Below, one piece after another: positions 1 through 6,095 of a stretch of DNA of 6,681 nucleotides; within the stretch, counting starts at the first letter, position 1; each line of letters begins with the position of its first letter. The DNA is from an uncultured Candidatus Melainabacteria bacterium (GTDB lineage Bacteria; Cyanobacteriota; Vampirovibrionia; Gastranaerophilales; Gastranaerophilaceae). The notes below the pieces were generated by a model. The model had not been told where the DNA came from. It searched no databases and was given only the letters and a program-made list of their open reading frames with translations. Both the position numbers and the translations under genes were made by a program. Where the stretch lies: positions 1 through 6,681 of the forward strand of contig CAKVMU010000096.1 of the NCBI GenBank assembly GCA_934773085.1. Reading direction: 5' to 3'.

Positions 1-218
1 CCATTAGGAAACTCTTGAAACAATTCGTCCATAGAGTTAACCTTGTGCAAATCTACTGAATCCCAGTAATCAAGTCCGGCTCTTTTAGTATATTTGCTAG
101 AGAGAGAGAAACCCAATTTTCCAACCAAATATAACGATGCTCCGGTGCAGGCGCACAGTCTTGCTATGTTTCCTGTATTTTGTGGGATTTCCGGTTCATA
201 TAATACTATATTAAGCAT
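1..218 (-). CDS. trmL: tRNA (cytidine/uridine-34 2'-O)-methyltransferase TrmL, 5' part only
   Basis: This is the first 72 codons of a SpoU/SPOUT-class methyltransferase; the rest lies beyond the left edge. In the family, TrmL (YibK) uses S-adenosylmethionine to methylate the ribose of the wobble base of tRNA-Leu isoacceptors in the cytoplasm. The N-terminus MLNIVLYEPEIPQNTGNIAR matches the family opening closely, including the N14-T-G-N17-I-A-R20 motif. LCACTG (21-26), GF (36-37) and the RAGLDYW block (46-52) follow in the usual order and spacing. The family is about 150-160 residues, so roughly half is visible. The ATG lies inside the end of the upstream phosphatidyltransferase gene, overlapping it by 8 bases, with GAGG three bases before the start, so translational coupling is likely. 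No frame damage is seen. The family call is firm; the exact tRNA target is inferred from the family. Confidence 0.93.
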   Translation of the reverse strand, partial: MLNIVLYEPEIPQNTGNIARLCACTGASLYLVGKLGFSLSSKYTKRAGLDYWDSVDLHKVNSMDELFQEFPN

Positions 219-813
219 TTTCCTCTGCTTTATCTTCAAATAAATACTTAGCTTCTAATACAACTGGCAAACCTCTTACAACGCAGAACACAATTGCAAA
301 TACTGCTGCCCAGAAGCCAATAGCTCCGATAACTTCTGCGTTAGGGCAAACCGGAACTTTTGCCGCAATGATTAAAACAAAGGCAAGAACTTTGGCTACT
401 GCATAGCTAATTCTCATAAATTTAGAACCTGTTATAAATTTGCAAATCGGATTTACTTGCATTCCAAATGGAGTAAGTCCGTGTTCCATAGCTGCACTTC
501 TTATCGTGTCAGTGATAAAGCCTCTTGTAATTGCAATCAATGGGAACAAAATGTTTAGCCAGCCCATAACTGCAAATAAAATCCAGTAAGTGTTTTCAAC
601 GATTCTGTCACCCATAATGTCTAAGAGAGCGCCAAATTTTGATTCTTCATGAAATTTTCTTGCAACGTAGCCGTCCAAACCGTCCAACGAAAATGCAATA
701 ATCGTCAGAGCTAATGCCCAAACGTATGCTATAGTGTCCCCTTCGCAAGCATAAATTAAATAAACTGCTACGAACATTACGAATATTCTGAATATTGAAA
801 TAAAATTAGCCAT
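211..813 (-). CDS. CDP-alcohol phosphatidyltransferase family membrane protein (PgsA-like)
   Basis: This is a 200-residue integral membrane enzyme that transfers a phosphatidyl group from a CDP-linked lipid to an alcohol acceptor, releasing CMP. The diagnostic motif D-xx-DG-xx-AR-x8-G-xxx-D-xxx-D is complete: D44, D47-G48, A51-R52, G61, D65 and D69. These aspartates bind the metal ions and the CDP moiety in the family. Hydrophobic stretches near 5-22, 27-43, 74-97, 137-153 and 160-180 fit the usual six-helix fold. The start resembles the N-terminus of PgsA and relatives, and the length fits. After the motif it reads D-I-M-G-D-R-I rather than the D-P-x-A-D-K often seen in PgsA, so phosphatidylglycerophosphate synthase is not assured; an inositol-phosphate or other head group is possible. 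The start at 813 is backed by AAAAGG 8 bases upstream. It follows the oxidoreductase gene after 105 bases and overlaps trmL by 8. Confidence 0.88.
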   Translation of the reverse strand: MANFISIFRIFVMFVAVYLIYACEGDTIAYVWALALTIIAFSLDGLDGYVARKFHEESKFGALLDIMGDRIVENTYWILFAVMGWLNILFPLIAITRGFITDTIRSAAMEHGLTPFGMQVNPICKFITGSKFMRISYAVAKVLAFVLIIAAKVPVCPNAEVIGAIGFWAAVFAIVFCVVRGLPVVLEAKYLFEDKAEENA

Positions 814-918
814 CTTTACAACCTTTTAGTGGAGACATTCTGTAAAACTATCGGTTTGATATAATCTGCTCTGTCTCCCTTCGGAACAGACTACAAGATG
901 AATGGAAATTCCCACCCA
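814..918 (-). promoter_or_regulatory. Structured intergenic leader before the phosphatidyltransferase gene
   Basis: This gap separates the oxidoreductase stop from the phosphatidyltransferase start. Read on the minus strand it can form an 8-bp hairpin with one bulged base and a GAAG loop (890 to 870, TCTGTTCC against GGA-G-ACAGA). Alternatively, GGAGACA (878-872) can pair with TGTCTCC (837-831), enclosing a small AAAC/GTTT hairpin with loop CGATA. The two foldings share bases 874-878 and so exclude each other. The second ends just three bases before the AAAAGG ribosome binding site (827-822). No T-run follows either stem, so a simple intrinsic terminator is not supported. It could be an attenuator-like or RNA-processing element, or chance pairing. 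I recognise no known riboswitch class. Confidence 0.35.
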
Positions 919-1917
919 CTAGACTTTCATTCTTGAAACAGCGAAATCTTTTTTGTTCAAGTTTTCGACTTTTGAGCCAAGCATGATTCTTTCAGCTTCT
1001 TCCAGAATGCTGACAACCGTATATCCGTTTTCTCCGTCAGAACGAGCCTTTTGTCCAGTAGCACAGCAATGAACAAAATGCTGACACTCAAGTTTTAGAG
1101 GTTCGATTTCCAAATAGTCTAACGGATAATCTTGAGTATTTGCAGGAATAAAGTTATCGTATACTTTTAACTTGTTTTCCGGCATTGTGTCATCAAATAT
1201 AGCGGTAGCTTTTGTCCCTCTAACAAGTAGATTTACTCGTTTTTGCGGAGTAATCCAGCTGTCGGAAATGTGAGCAATCATTCCGCCTTCAAATTCAACT
1301 CCTATGTGAGTAATATCCATGATGTCATTTTTATCAGATGAACAACCGACTGCGGAAATTACTTTCACCGGATTCTTGCCAGTTGCGTATGCAATCATAG
1401 ACACATCGTGCGGTGCCAAATCCCACATAACACTTCTGTCATTCTTGTGATAATTAACATTGAGTCTGTCGCTTTGTGCGTAAACAAGTTCGCCCAAAAC
1501 TCCTTCTTCGATAAGCATCTTTAATCTGTTAACAGCAGGGTGGTATAAAAGCAAGTGACCAACCATTAAAATAAGCCCTTTTTCTTCTGCAAGTTCGGTT
1601 AAAACTTTTGCTTCTTCTGCAACCGTTGAAATAGGTTTTTCCACATAAACATTTTTACCTGCCTCAAGCATAGCTTTTACCATCTTGAAGTGTGTATGAG
1701 AAGGAGTAACAACCGCAACTCCTGTGATTGATTTATCATTTATAATATCGTGAAAATCTTTTGTTACTTTAACCCCCGGAAACTGTTCCTGAACTGTCTT
1801 GAGCGAATTGTCATCAAGATCGCATACGATATCAAGAACGTTGAGGTTGTAAAAATTACGGACGATGTTGCGTCCCCACATCCCAAAACCAATAACGGCA
1901 ATTTTTTGTTCTTTCAT
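919..1917 (-). CDS. Gfo/Idh/MocA-family NAD(P)-dependent oxidoreductase
   Basis: This is a cytosolic 332-residue dehydrogenase of the glucose-fructose oxidoreductase/inositol dehydrogenase/MocA family. An N-terminal Rossmann domain (about 1-120) carries G10-F-G12-M-W-G15 for dinucleotide binding and the family E93-K94-P95 signature, whose lysine is catalytic in characterised members. The C-terminal substrate domain (about 125-332) contains W-D167-L-A-P-H170-D171, the conserved Asp/His region that lines the active site. The acidic D33/D35 after the second strand suggests NAD rather than NADP. The substrate cannot be read from sequence; characterised relatives oxidise or isomerise sugars, nucleotide sugars or inositols. 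The start at 1917 has AAAAGGA five bases upstream, and a strong promoter lies further upstream. It leads a likely operon with the phosphatidyltransferase and trmL. Length and motifs are normal and no lesion is visible. Confidence 0.9.
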   Translation of the reverse strand: MKEQKIAVIGFGMWGRNIVRNFYNLNVLDIVCDLDDNSLKTVQEQFPGVKVTKDFHDIINDKSITGVAVVTPSHTHFKMVKAMLEAGKNVYVEKPISTVAEEAKVLTELAEEKGLILMVGHLLLYHPAVNRLKMLIEEGVLGELVYAQSDRLNVNYHKNDRSVMWDLAPHDVSMIAYATGKNPVKVISAVGCSSDKNDIMDITHIGVEFEGGMIAHISDSWITPQKRVNLLVRGTKATAIFDDTMPENKLKVYDNFIPANTQDYPLDYLEIEPLKLECQHFVHCCATGQKARSDGENGYTVVSILEEAERIMLGSKVENLNKKDFAVSRMKV

Positions 1918-1987
1918 AACTATCCTTTTATATTTATATAATAGGGAACATCACACATCCGCCCCCTTCTTATCCTTCAACAAGAAC

Positions 1988-2016
1988 ATTATATTACAAG
2001 CCTGTTTTTCAGTAAA
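1988..2016 (-). promoter_or_regulatory. Sigma-70-type promoter of the minus-strand operon
   Basis: On the minus strand TTTACT (2016-2011) is followed, after exactly 17 bases, by a perfect TATAAT (1993-1988). The predicted start of transcription is near 1981, giving a leader of about 60 bases before the oxidoreductase ATG at 1917. The -35 box overlaps one of two GTAAAGT repeats, so a regulator bound there could block it. The call rests on consensus and spacing only. Confidence 0.6.
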
Positions 2017-2029
2017 GTCTGTGTAAAGT
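2012..2029. repeat. Two direct GTAAAGT copies one helical turn apart
   Basis: GTAAAGT occurs at 2012-2018 and again at 2023-2029, 11 bases apart, so both copies face the same side of the helix. The first overlaps the -35 box of the minus-strand promoter. Similar GTAAA or TTTAC boxes recur at 2051, 2061, 2078 and 2117 in the same gap. They may be regulator half-sites; in DNA this AT-rich, chance is a real alternative. Confidence 0.35.
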
Positions 2030-2046
2030 TTGTTTAGAAAGAAGCT

Positions 2047-2069
2047 TTTTGTAAATTATCTTTACAAAA
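2047..2069. repeat. AT-rich palindrome between divergent promoters, possible operator
   Basis: TTTTGTAAA (2047-2055) and TTTACAAAA (2061-2069) are perfect 9-base inverted arms around TTATC. The site lies between two outward-facing promoters, just upstream of the -35 box of the plus-strand gene, where an operator or activator site would be placed. The genes here diverge, so there is no transcript end for a terminator to serve. It does not fit the GTA-N8-TAC spacing of an NtcA box, having nine bases between GTA and TAC. The binding protein is unknown. Confidence 0.45.
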
Positions 2070-2077
2070 TAGCAAGT

Positions 2078-2106
2078 TTTACGAAAAAAAATCCTTTATA
2101 TATATA
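2078..2106 (+). promoter_or_regulatory. Possible promoter of the HExxH gene
   Basis: TTTACG (2078-2083), 17 bases, then TATATA (2101-2106) gives a reasonable but imperfect sigma-70 match, four of six in each box. Transcription would begin near 2113, leaving a short leader that still contains the AAAGG ribosome binding site. A GTG at 2107 would then lie upstream of the transcript, which favours the ATG at 2131 as the start codon. Confidence 0.4.
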
Positions 2107-2118
2107 GTGTCGCAGTGT

Positions 2119-2123
2119 AAAGG
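2119..2123 (+). promoter_or_regulatory. Ribosome binding site that fixes the start at 2131
   Basis: AAAGG sits 7 bases before the ATG at 2131, an ideal spacing. The in-frame GTG at 2107 has no comparable purine-rich site and probably lies outside the transcript, so the longer reading with eight extra residues is unlikely. Confidence 0.6.
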
Positions 2124-2130
2124 TTTAATA

Positions 2131-3063
2131 ATGAGTGAAATATTAGTAGATTCAGCAAATATGAATGATAAAAAATACATAAAACCCACAACAGGAGCAG
2201 TAATTGCAGGTGTTGTAGGGGGATATGCGACAAAAGGTCTAGCATCAAGTGTTGCAACTAGTGTGTCATCATCAATATGTTCAAAGGAATTCAATAACAT
2301 TACAAAGGCCCTCTCTGAAATTGATAAAAATTCGTTGACAAAAGCATCAAAAGATGTGTTTGAATCTTCAAAATTAGCTGATAAAGGTGTGGAGTTAATT
2401 AAAGCTGATTTTAGTAAAACAGCTGAAGGTACAAACAAGTCTTTGATTTTGGATATTCTCAAAAAAGAAGCTGATAATGGAGTCCTAAAACATTATCCCC
2501 AAAAAATTAAAGATGGCATGATTAAGAATTATATGAGCCAAATAAAAAAAGGGCAAAATGCATTTTTCATGCCTGTAACCAATAAGATTGTATTGCCGAA
2601 AAGTGGGTGCGAATCTGCAGTTTTTCATGAAATGGGTCATGCAATGAATGCAAATTTGAGTAAATTTGGAAAATATTTGCAAAAATGCCGTCCGCTTGCA
2701 ATCATGGCTGATGTAATGTTTTTAATAGCTTTGCTCAAAACCAAAAAAGAAAAAGATGAAAAACCTAAAGGATTTGTGGATAAAACGACAGATTTTATTA
2801 AAAATAATGTAGGAAAATTGTCCTTCCTTGCGTTTGTACCGGCTATACTTGAAGAAGGATTGGCAAGTTACAAAGGCGAGAAACTAGCGAAAAATTTCTT
2901 GTCCGCAGATTTGATGAAGAAAGTTGTAAAAACAAACAGGGTTGGCTTGTTAAGTTATACTTGTTTTGCACTTGTTACCGCTTTAGCTGCACGTTTAGGC
3001 GTTCAAATCAGAGACGAAATAGCTCACAAGCAACCGGCAGAAACCGTTGAGTCCGCAAAGTAA
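2131..3063 (+). CDS. Unrecognised membrane-associated protein with HExxH metallopeptidase signature
   Basis: I do not recognise this 310-residue protein as a named family. It carries H166-E-M-G-H170, the zinc-binding and catalytic signature of metallopeptidases, in a plausible context (ESAVFHEMGHAMNANL). About 71 residues on, E241-E242-G-L-A245 resembles the E-xx-A third-ligand segment of gluzincins such as the M48 family. Hydrophobic stretches occur near 20-38 (glycine/alanine-rich), 187-202, 228-240 and 271-288, so membrane association is likely. A lysine-rich linker (203-220) lies between the HExxH helix and the candidate third ligand. There is no cleavable signal peptide and no lipobox. 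It stands alone between the divergent promoter and the hydrogenase operon, 110 bases from hyfB and probably separately transcribed. Composition matches its neighbours, so recent transfer is not suggested. Protease activity, fold and substrate are inference from the motif; it could be a degenerate or structural relative. Confidence 0.75.
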   Translation: MSEILVDSANMNDKKYIKPTTGAVIAGVVGGYATKGLASSVATSVSSSICSKEFNNITKALSEIDKNSLTKASKDVFESSKLADKGVELIKADFSKTAEGTNKSLILDILKKEADNGVLKHYPQKIKDGMIKNYMSQIKKGQNAFFMPVTNKIVLPKSGCESAVFHEMGHAMNANLSKFGKYLQKCRPLAIMADVMFLIALLKTKKEKDEKPKGFVDKTTDFIKNNVGKLSFLAFVPAILEEGLASYKGEKLAKNFLSADLMKKVVKTNRVGLLSYTCFALVTALAARLGVQIRDEIAHKQPAETVESAK

Positions 3064-3096
3064 ATCCGAAATTGTACTAACTCCAAATTTTTGCTC

Positions 3097-3125
3097 TTGC
3101 ATTTATGTTTTGTTCGGAATATAAC
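3097..3125 (+). promoter_or_regulatory. Possible promoter of the hyf operon
   Basis: TTGCAT (3097-3102), a 17-base spacer and TATAAC (3120-3125, five of six) form a plausible sigma-70 promoter in the 110-base gap before hyfB. Transcription would begin near 3132, inside the hairpin at 3129-3146. The -35 box is poor beyond TTG, so an activator may be needed, or the operon may be partly read through from the gene upstream. Confidence 0.4.
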
Positions 3126-3128
3126 AAA

Positions 3129-3146
3129 GTCTGTAAGAAGACAGAC
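3129..3146 (+). promoter_or_regulatory. Perfect inverted repeat at the hyfB leader start
   Basis: GTCTGT (3129-3134) and ACAGAC (3141-3146) are perfect 6-base arms around AAGAAG. The site coincides with the predicted transcription start, where a repressor operator would be effective; in RNA it would be a short 5' hairpin. No T-run follows directly, so it is a poor intrinsic terminator for the upstream gene. Confidence 0.4.
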
Positions 3147-3173
3147 ACTAAAATTTTGGGAATGTAAATAGTT

Positions 3174-5156
3174 ATGGAATACTTTGCTTTATCAATTGGA
3201 ATCCTACTTTGTGGAGCGTTATTTTCGCTTTTCGTAAAAGAAGATTTCAAACTAAAAATTTGTTCAATCTTAACTTTGTTAGCAGCCGGAACCGCATTAA
3301 TTCCGGCAGGATTCGTTCTTTATAACGGACAAAGTTTAGTAGGTTCTTTAGATTTCTCATCACTTTTCGGAAAAATAAATTTTGTTATTGACCCGCTGTC
3401 AGCAATATTTATTATAGTAATTTCCGTAATGAGTTTTTTAGGAACTATGTACGCAAACGGTTATATGAAGCCTTATTTGAAAAAGGGTATGAATGTTTCT
3501 TCACACTGCTTTTTCTTAATGCTTTTGATCGCTTCAATGTTGGGTGTTGTGACTATCCAAAACGGTTTATTCTTTTTAATCGTTTGGGAATTGATGTCAC
3601 TCTCTTCCTTCTTCCTTGTAATATTCGAAGGTGAAAAGAAAGAAGTTTTATCTGCCGGCATTAAGTATCTTGTTTATATGCATTTTTCAGTAATCTTTAT
3701 TACCGCAATGTTTGTTATGTTAACAAATGCGGCGGACAGTTTGAATTTTGCTGATTATGCAAAAGTTTTGACAGAGAATCCTCAACTTGCAAATATTGCA
3801 TTTATTCTTGGATTTATCGGTTTTGGAATCAAGGCAGGTTTTGTTCCGTTCCACAACTGGTTACCGGATGCTCATCCGGCAGCACCAACACACGTTTCAG
3901 GCATTATGTCTGGTGTTATGATTAAAACCGGTATTTACGGAATTCTGAGAATTGTAAGTTTGATAGGAGTTCCTTCAAAATTAATATCATATACAGTGCT
4001 TGTAATTGCTGTAATATCAGCTTTATATGGTGTGTTATATGCAATAACTCAACACGATATAAAGAGACTTCTTGCATATCACAGTATTGAAAATATTGGT
4101 ATAATCGGTATCGGTATCGGTATTGGTATGTTAGGACTTGCATATGGAAATCCTATTGTTGCAACATTTGGGTTTGCAGGCGCAATCTTACACGTTTTAA
4201 ACCACTCAATATTCAAGGAATTATTATTCTTTGCTGCAGGCAGTGTTTACTTAAAAACTCATACAAGAAATATTGAATCTCTTGGTGGATTGATTAAGAA
4301 AATGCCTTACACAGCATTGATGTTCATAATTGGTTCCGTTGCAATTTGCGGATTACCACCGTTTAACGGATTTATCAGTGAATTTCTAATCTATGTGGGT
4401 ATGTTGATTGGTGTTCCGGCATCTGATATTGGGGCATTCATTACTCTTATAATTTCATTCGCTGCGTTGGCAATGGTAGGTACGATGGCAGTTCTTTGTT
4501 TCACAAAGGCTTCCGGAATCATGTTCCTAGGTGAGCCTCGTTCTGAAAAAGCTGCAAATGTCACAGAAGATGTAAGTCCGGTTATGATATTCCCAATGTC
4601 AGTATTGGCGTTGTTTACATTCTTAATCGGTATGTATCCGCAATATATTATTAAGTGGATTTTATCACCTGTTTCAATGTTTGTGACAGGAAATGCAGCA
4701 TTGCCAATGTTTGAAACTGTTATTGGCGTAATGCAATCATTGAGTATGATGTTCTTTATATTCTTACTAGTTGTAATAGCAATCCTTGTTGTAAGATTGT
4801 TGATTAACAGAAAATACGAAGAACACTGCACTTGGGGTTGTGGTTACAACAGAGCTAATAGTCATATGCAATATACAGCATCTTCTTATGCAAATCTTTT
4901 TGTTTCTACTTTGAAACCGTTATTCAAACGTGTTTCACACATTAAGAAACCAAAAGAATTCTTCCCTAAGGATGCTTATTATGAGCTTGAAATTGAAGAT
5001 ATTGAAGAAGCTTATATTGTTAAACCGCTTTTGAAATGGGATGAAAAGATTCTTGCTAAATTTGAAAGAATTCAAAACGGTAATATTCAACAGTATATTT
5101 TATTTGGTTTAATATTCTTAGTTGCCGCAGTTATATGTTTGGTAATCTGGGGATAG
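3174..5156 (+). CDS. hyfB: Hydrogenase-4 type subunit B, antiporter-like membrane subunit (HyfB)
   Basis: This 660-residue polytopic protein belongs to the NuoL/MrpA proton-conducting family, HyfB/HycC branch, which forms an ion-translocating module of group 4 membrane hydrogenases. The core (about 70-445) has the key charged residues in order: E139 in the VWELMSLSSFF helix, K220 before PFHNWLPDAHPAAPTH (225-240), K251 in GVMIKTGIYG, and HVLNHSIFKELLFF (340-353) with K348. LAYHSIENIGI (300-310) and CGLPPFNGFISEFLIY (392-407) are typical of HyfB. The C-terminal part keeps the branch marker TWGCGY (553-558) with MQYTASSYA (565-573), which separates it from true complex I NuoL. A last membrane helix spans about 641-659. 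Length is close to E. coli HyfB (672). The start at 3174 has only a weak, distant GGGA (11 bases), but no better start is near. hyfC follows after 12 bases. Confidence 0.93.
   Translation: MEYFALSIGILLCGALFSLFVKEDFKLKICSILTLLAAGTALIPAGFVLYNGQSLVGSLDFSSLFGKINFVIDPLSAIFIIVISVMSFLGTMYANGYMKPYLKKGMNVSSHCFFLMLLIASMLGVVTIQNGLFFLIVWELMSLSSFFLVIFEGEKKEVLSAGIKYLVYMHFSVIFITAMFVMLTNAADSLNFADYAKVLTENPQLANIAFILGFIGFGIKAGFVPFHNWLPDAHPAAPTHVSGIMSGVMIKTGIYGILRIVSLIGVPSKLISYTVLVIAVISALYGVLYAITQHDIKRLLAYHSIENIGIIGIGIGIGMLGLAYGNPIVATFGFAGAILHVLNHSIFKELLFFAAGSVYLKTHTRNIESLGGLIKKMPYTALMFIIGSVAICGLPPFNGFISEFLIYVGMLIGVPASDIGAFITLIISFAALAMVGTMAVLCFTKASGIMFLGEPRSEKAANVTEDVSPVMIFPMSVLALFTFLIGMYPQYIIKWILSPVSMFVTGNAALPMFETVIGVMQSLSMMFFIFLLVVIAILVVRLLINRKYEEHCTWGCGYNRANSHMQYTASSYANLFVSTLKPLFKRVSHIKKPKEFFPKDAYYELEIEDIEEAYIVKPLLKWDEKILAKFERIQNGNIQQYILFGLIFLVAAVICLVIWG
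4105..4128 (+). repeat. Hexanucleotide tandem repeat inside hyfB
   Basis: TCGGTA occurs three times perfectly (4105-4122) and once with one mismatch (TTGGTA, 4123-4128). It encodes the alternating Ile-Gly run at residues 311-318 of a membrane helix. A six-base unit would keep the reading frame if copies were gained or lost. Confidence 0.6.
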
Positions 5157-5168
5157 AGGGAGAAAACA

Positions 5169-6086
5169 ATGGCAATAACATTATTAAATATATTAATATT
5201 AGTGCTTGCTCCGTTTTTGATGACGGGTGTTATCAAAAAAACAAAAGCGTTCTGGGCAGGACGAAAAGGTGTAAGCATTTGGCAACCATTATGGGATTTT
5301 CTTAGATTGATGAAAAAGGATGCTGTATACAGTAAAACAACATCTTGGGTATTTAGAGTAAGTCCTGTTATAAGCTTTGCTTCAATTATTTTTGCAGCAA
5401 TGTTTGTTCCATTGGCAACAGGTCAGGCGGTTATTAATATTCCGTTTGGCTTTATAATATTTGCTTATATTTTGGCGTTTGGGAAGTTTTTCTCTCTCAT
5501 ATCTGCACTTGACACCGGAAGTAGTTTTGAAGGTATGGGTGCATCAAGAGAAGCTTGTTTCTCAACCCTTGTTGAGCCTGCATTCTTCATTTTGATGGGT
5601 TCAATTGCGGCTTTAAGTCAGAATTATTCTTTTGATAGTTTTAAATCAATCCTTGCAAGCGCAGGTGTTTATGGTGTCTTAATAATTATTCTTGCGGCAG
5701 TTGCATTATTTATTATGTTGCTGATAGAAGGCTGCAGAGTTCCGGTAGATGATCCTACAACTCACTTGGAATTGACAATGATTCACGAAGTTATGATATT
5801 GGATAATTCTGGTGCTGATTTAGGTATGATAACCTGGGGTGCTGCAATTAAAATGTTTTTATTTGAGGCTTTGATTGCAAACTTGATTATTCCGATGAAC
5901 TTAGGTGTTCTTTGGACAATAGTTGCATTCTTGGCAATAGTATTTTTACTTTCAGTTTTGATAGGTACAATTGAGTCTTCAATTGCAAGATTCAGAATGA
6001 CCCACGTTTTTGAATTTGTATTCATTATGACGTTGGTTGCTTTGTTAATTCTTGCACTTGTTACTTACAGGATATATGGAAATTAG
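5169..6086 (+). CDS. hyfC: Hydrogenase-4 type subunit C, NuoH-like membrane subunit (HyfC)
   Basis: This 305-residue multi-helix protein belongs to the NuoH/HycD/HyfC family, the membrane anchor that links the soluble catalytic arm to the ion-pumping arm in complex I and group 4 hydrogenases. The cytoplasmic loop after helix 1 has GRKGVSIWQPLWDFLRLMKK (31-50). The second signature ALDTGSSFEGMGASREA (113-129) is followed by E136. The loop from E187 (EGCRVPVDDPTTHLELTMI) ends in H206-E207 and is characteristic of HyfC/HycD rather than NuoH. Eight or so hydrophobic helices and the length fit the family. A strong site (GAGGGAG, six bases before the ATG) marks the start. It lies 12 bases after hyfB and 9 before the next gene, so all three are surely co-transcribed. 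No missing conserved segment is seen. Confidence 0.94.
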   Translation: MAITLLNILILVLAPFLMTGVIKKTKAFWAGRKGVSIWQPLWDFLRLMKKDAVYSKTTSWVFRVSPVISFASIIFAAMFVPLATGQAVINIPFGFIIFAYILAFGKFFSLISALDTGSSFEGMGASREACFSTLVEPAFFILMGSIAALSQNYSFDSFKSILASAGVYGVLIIILAAVALFIMLLIEGCRVPVDDPTTHLELTMIHEVMILDNSGADLGMITWGAAIKMFLFEALIANLIIPMNLGVLWTIVAFLAIVFLLSVLIGTIESSIARFRMTHVFEFVFIMTLVALLILALVTYRIYGN

Positions 6087-6095
6087 GTTGAGGTT

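Noticed and set aside
1750..1941. Short plus-strand open frame across the start of the oxidoreductase gene
   Set aside because: It is antisense to the Rossmann-fold coding region and its translation has no recognisable features.
2051..2065. NtcA-type box, tempting if the organism is a cyanobacterial relative
   Set aside because: GTA and TAC are separated by nine bases, not the eight of the consensus.
2107..2130. GTG start giving the HExxH protein eight more residues
   Set aside because: AAAGG is ideally spaced for the ATG at 2131, and the predicted promoter places the transcript start downstream of 2107.
2079..2462. Minus-strand open frame of 127 codons opposite the HExxH gene
   Set aside because: It lies antisense to a better-supported gene, has no recognisable domain and no convincing ribosome binding site; it looks like a codon-usage shadow.
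3065..3118. TCCGAA...TTCGGA inverted repeat as a terminator after the HExxH gene
   Set aside because: Six base pairs across a 42-base loop with no following T-run is not a credible intrinsic terminator.
4391..4831. Minus-strand open frame of 146 codons inside hyfB
   Set aside because: hyfB is certain by motif, and the antisense translation has no family features.
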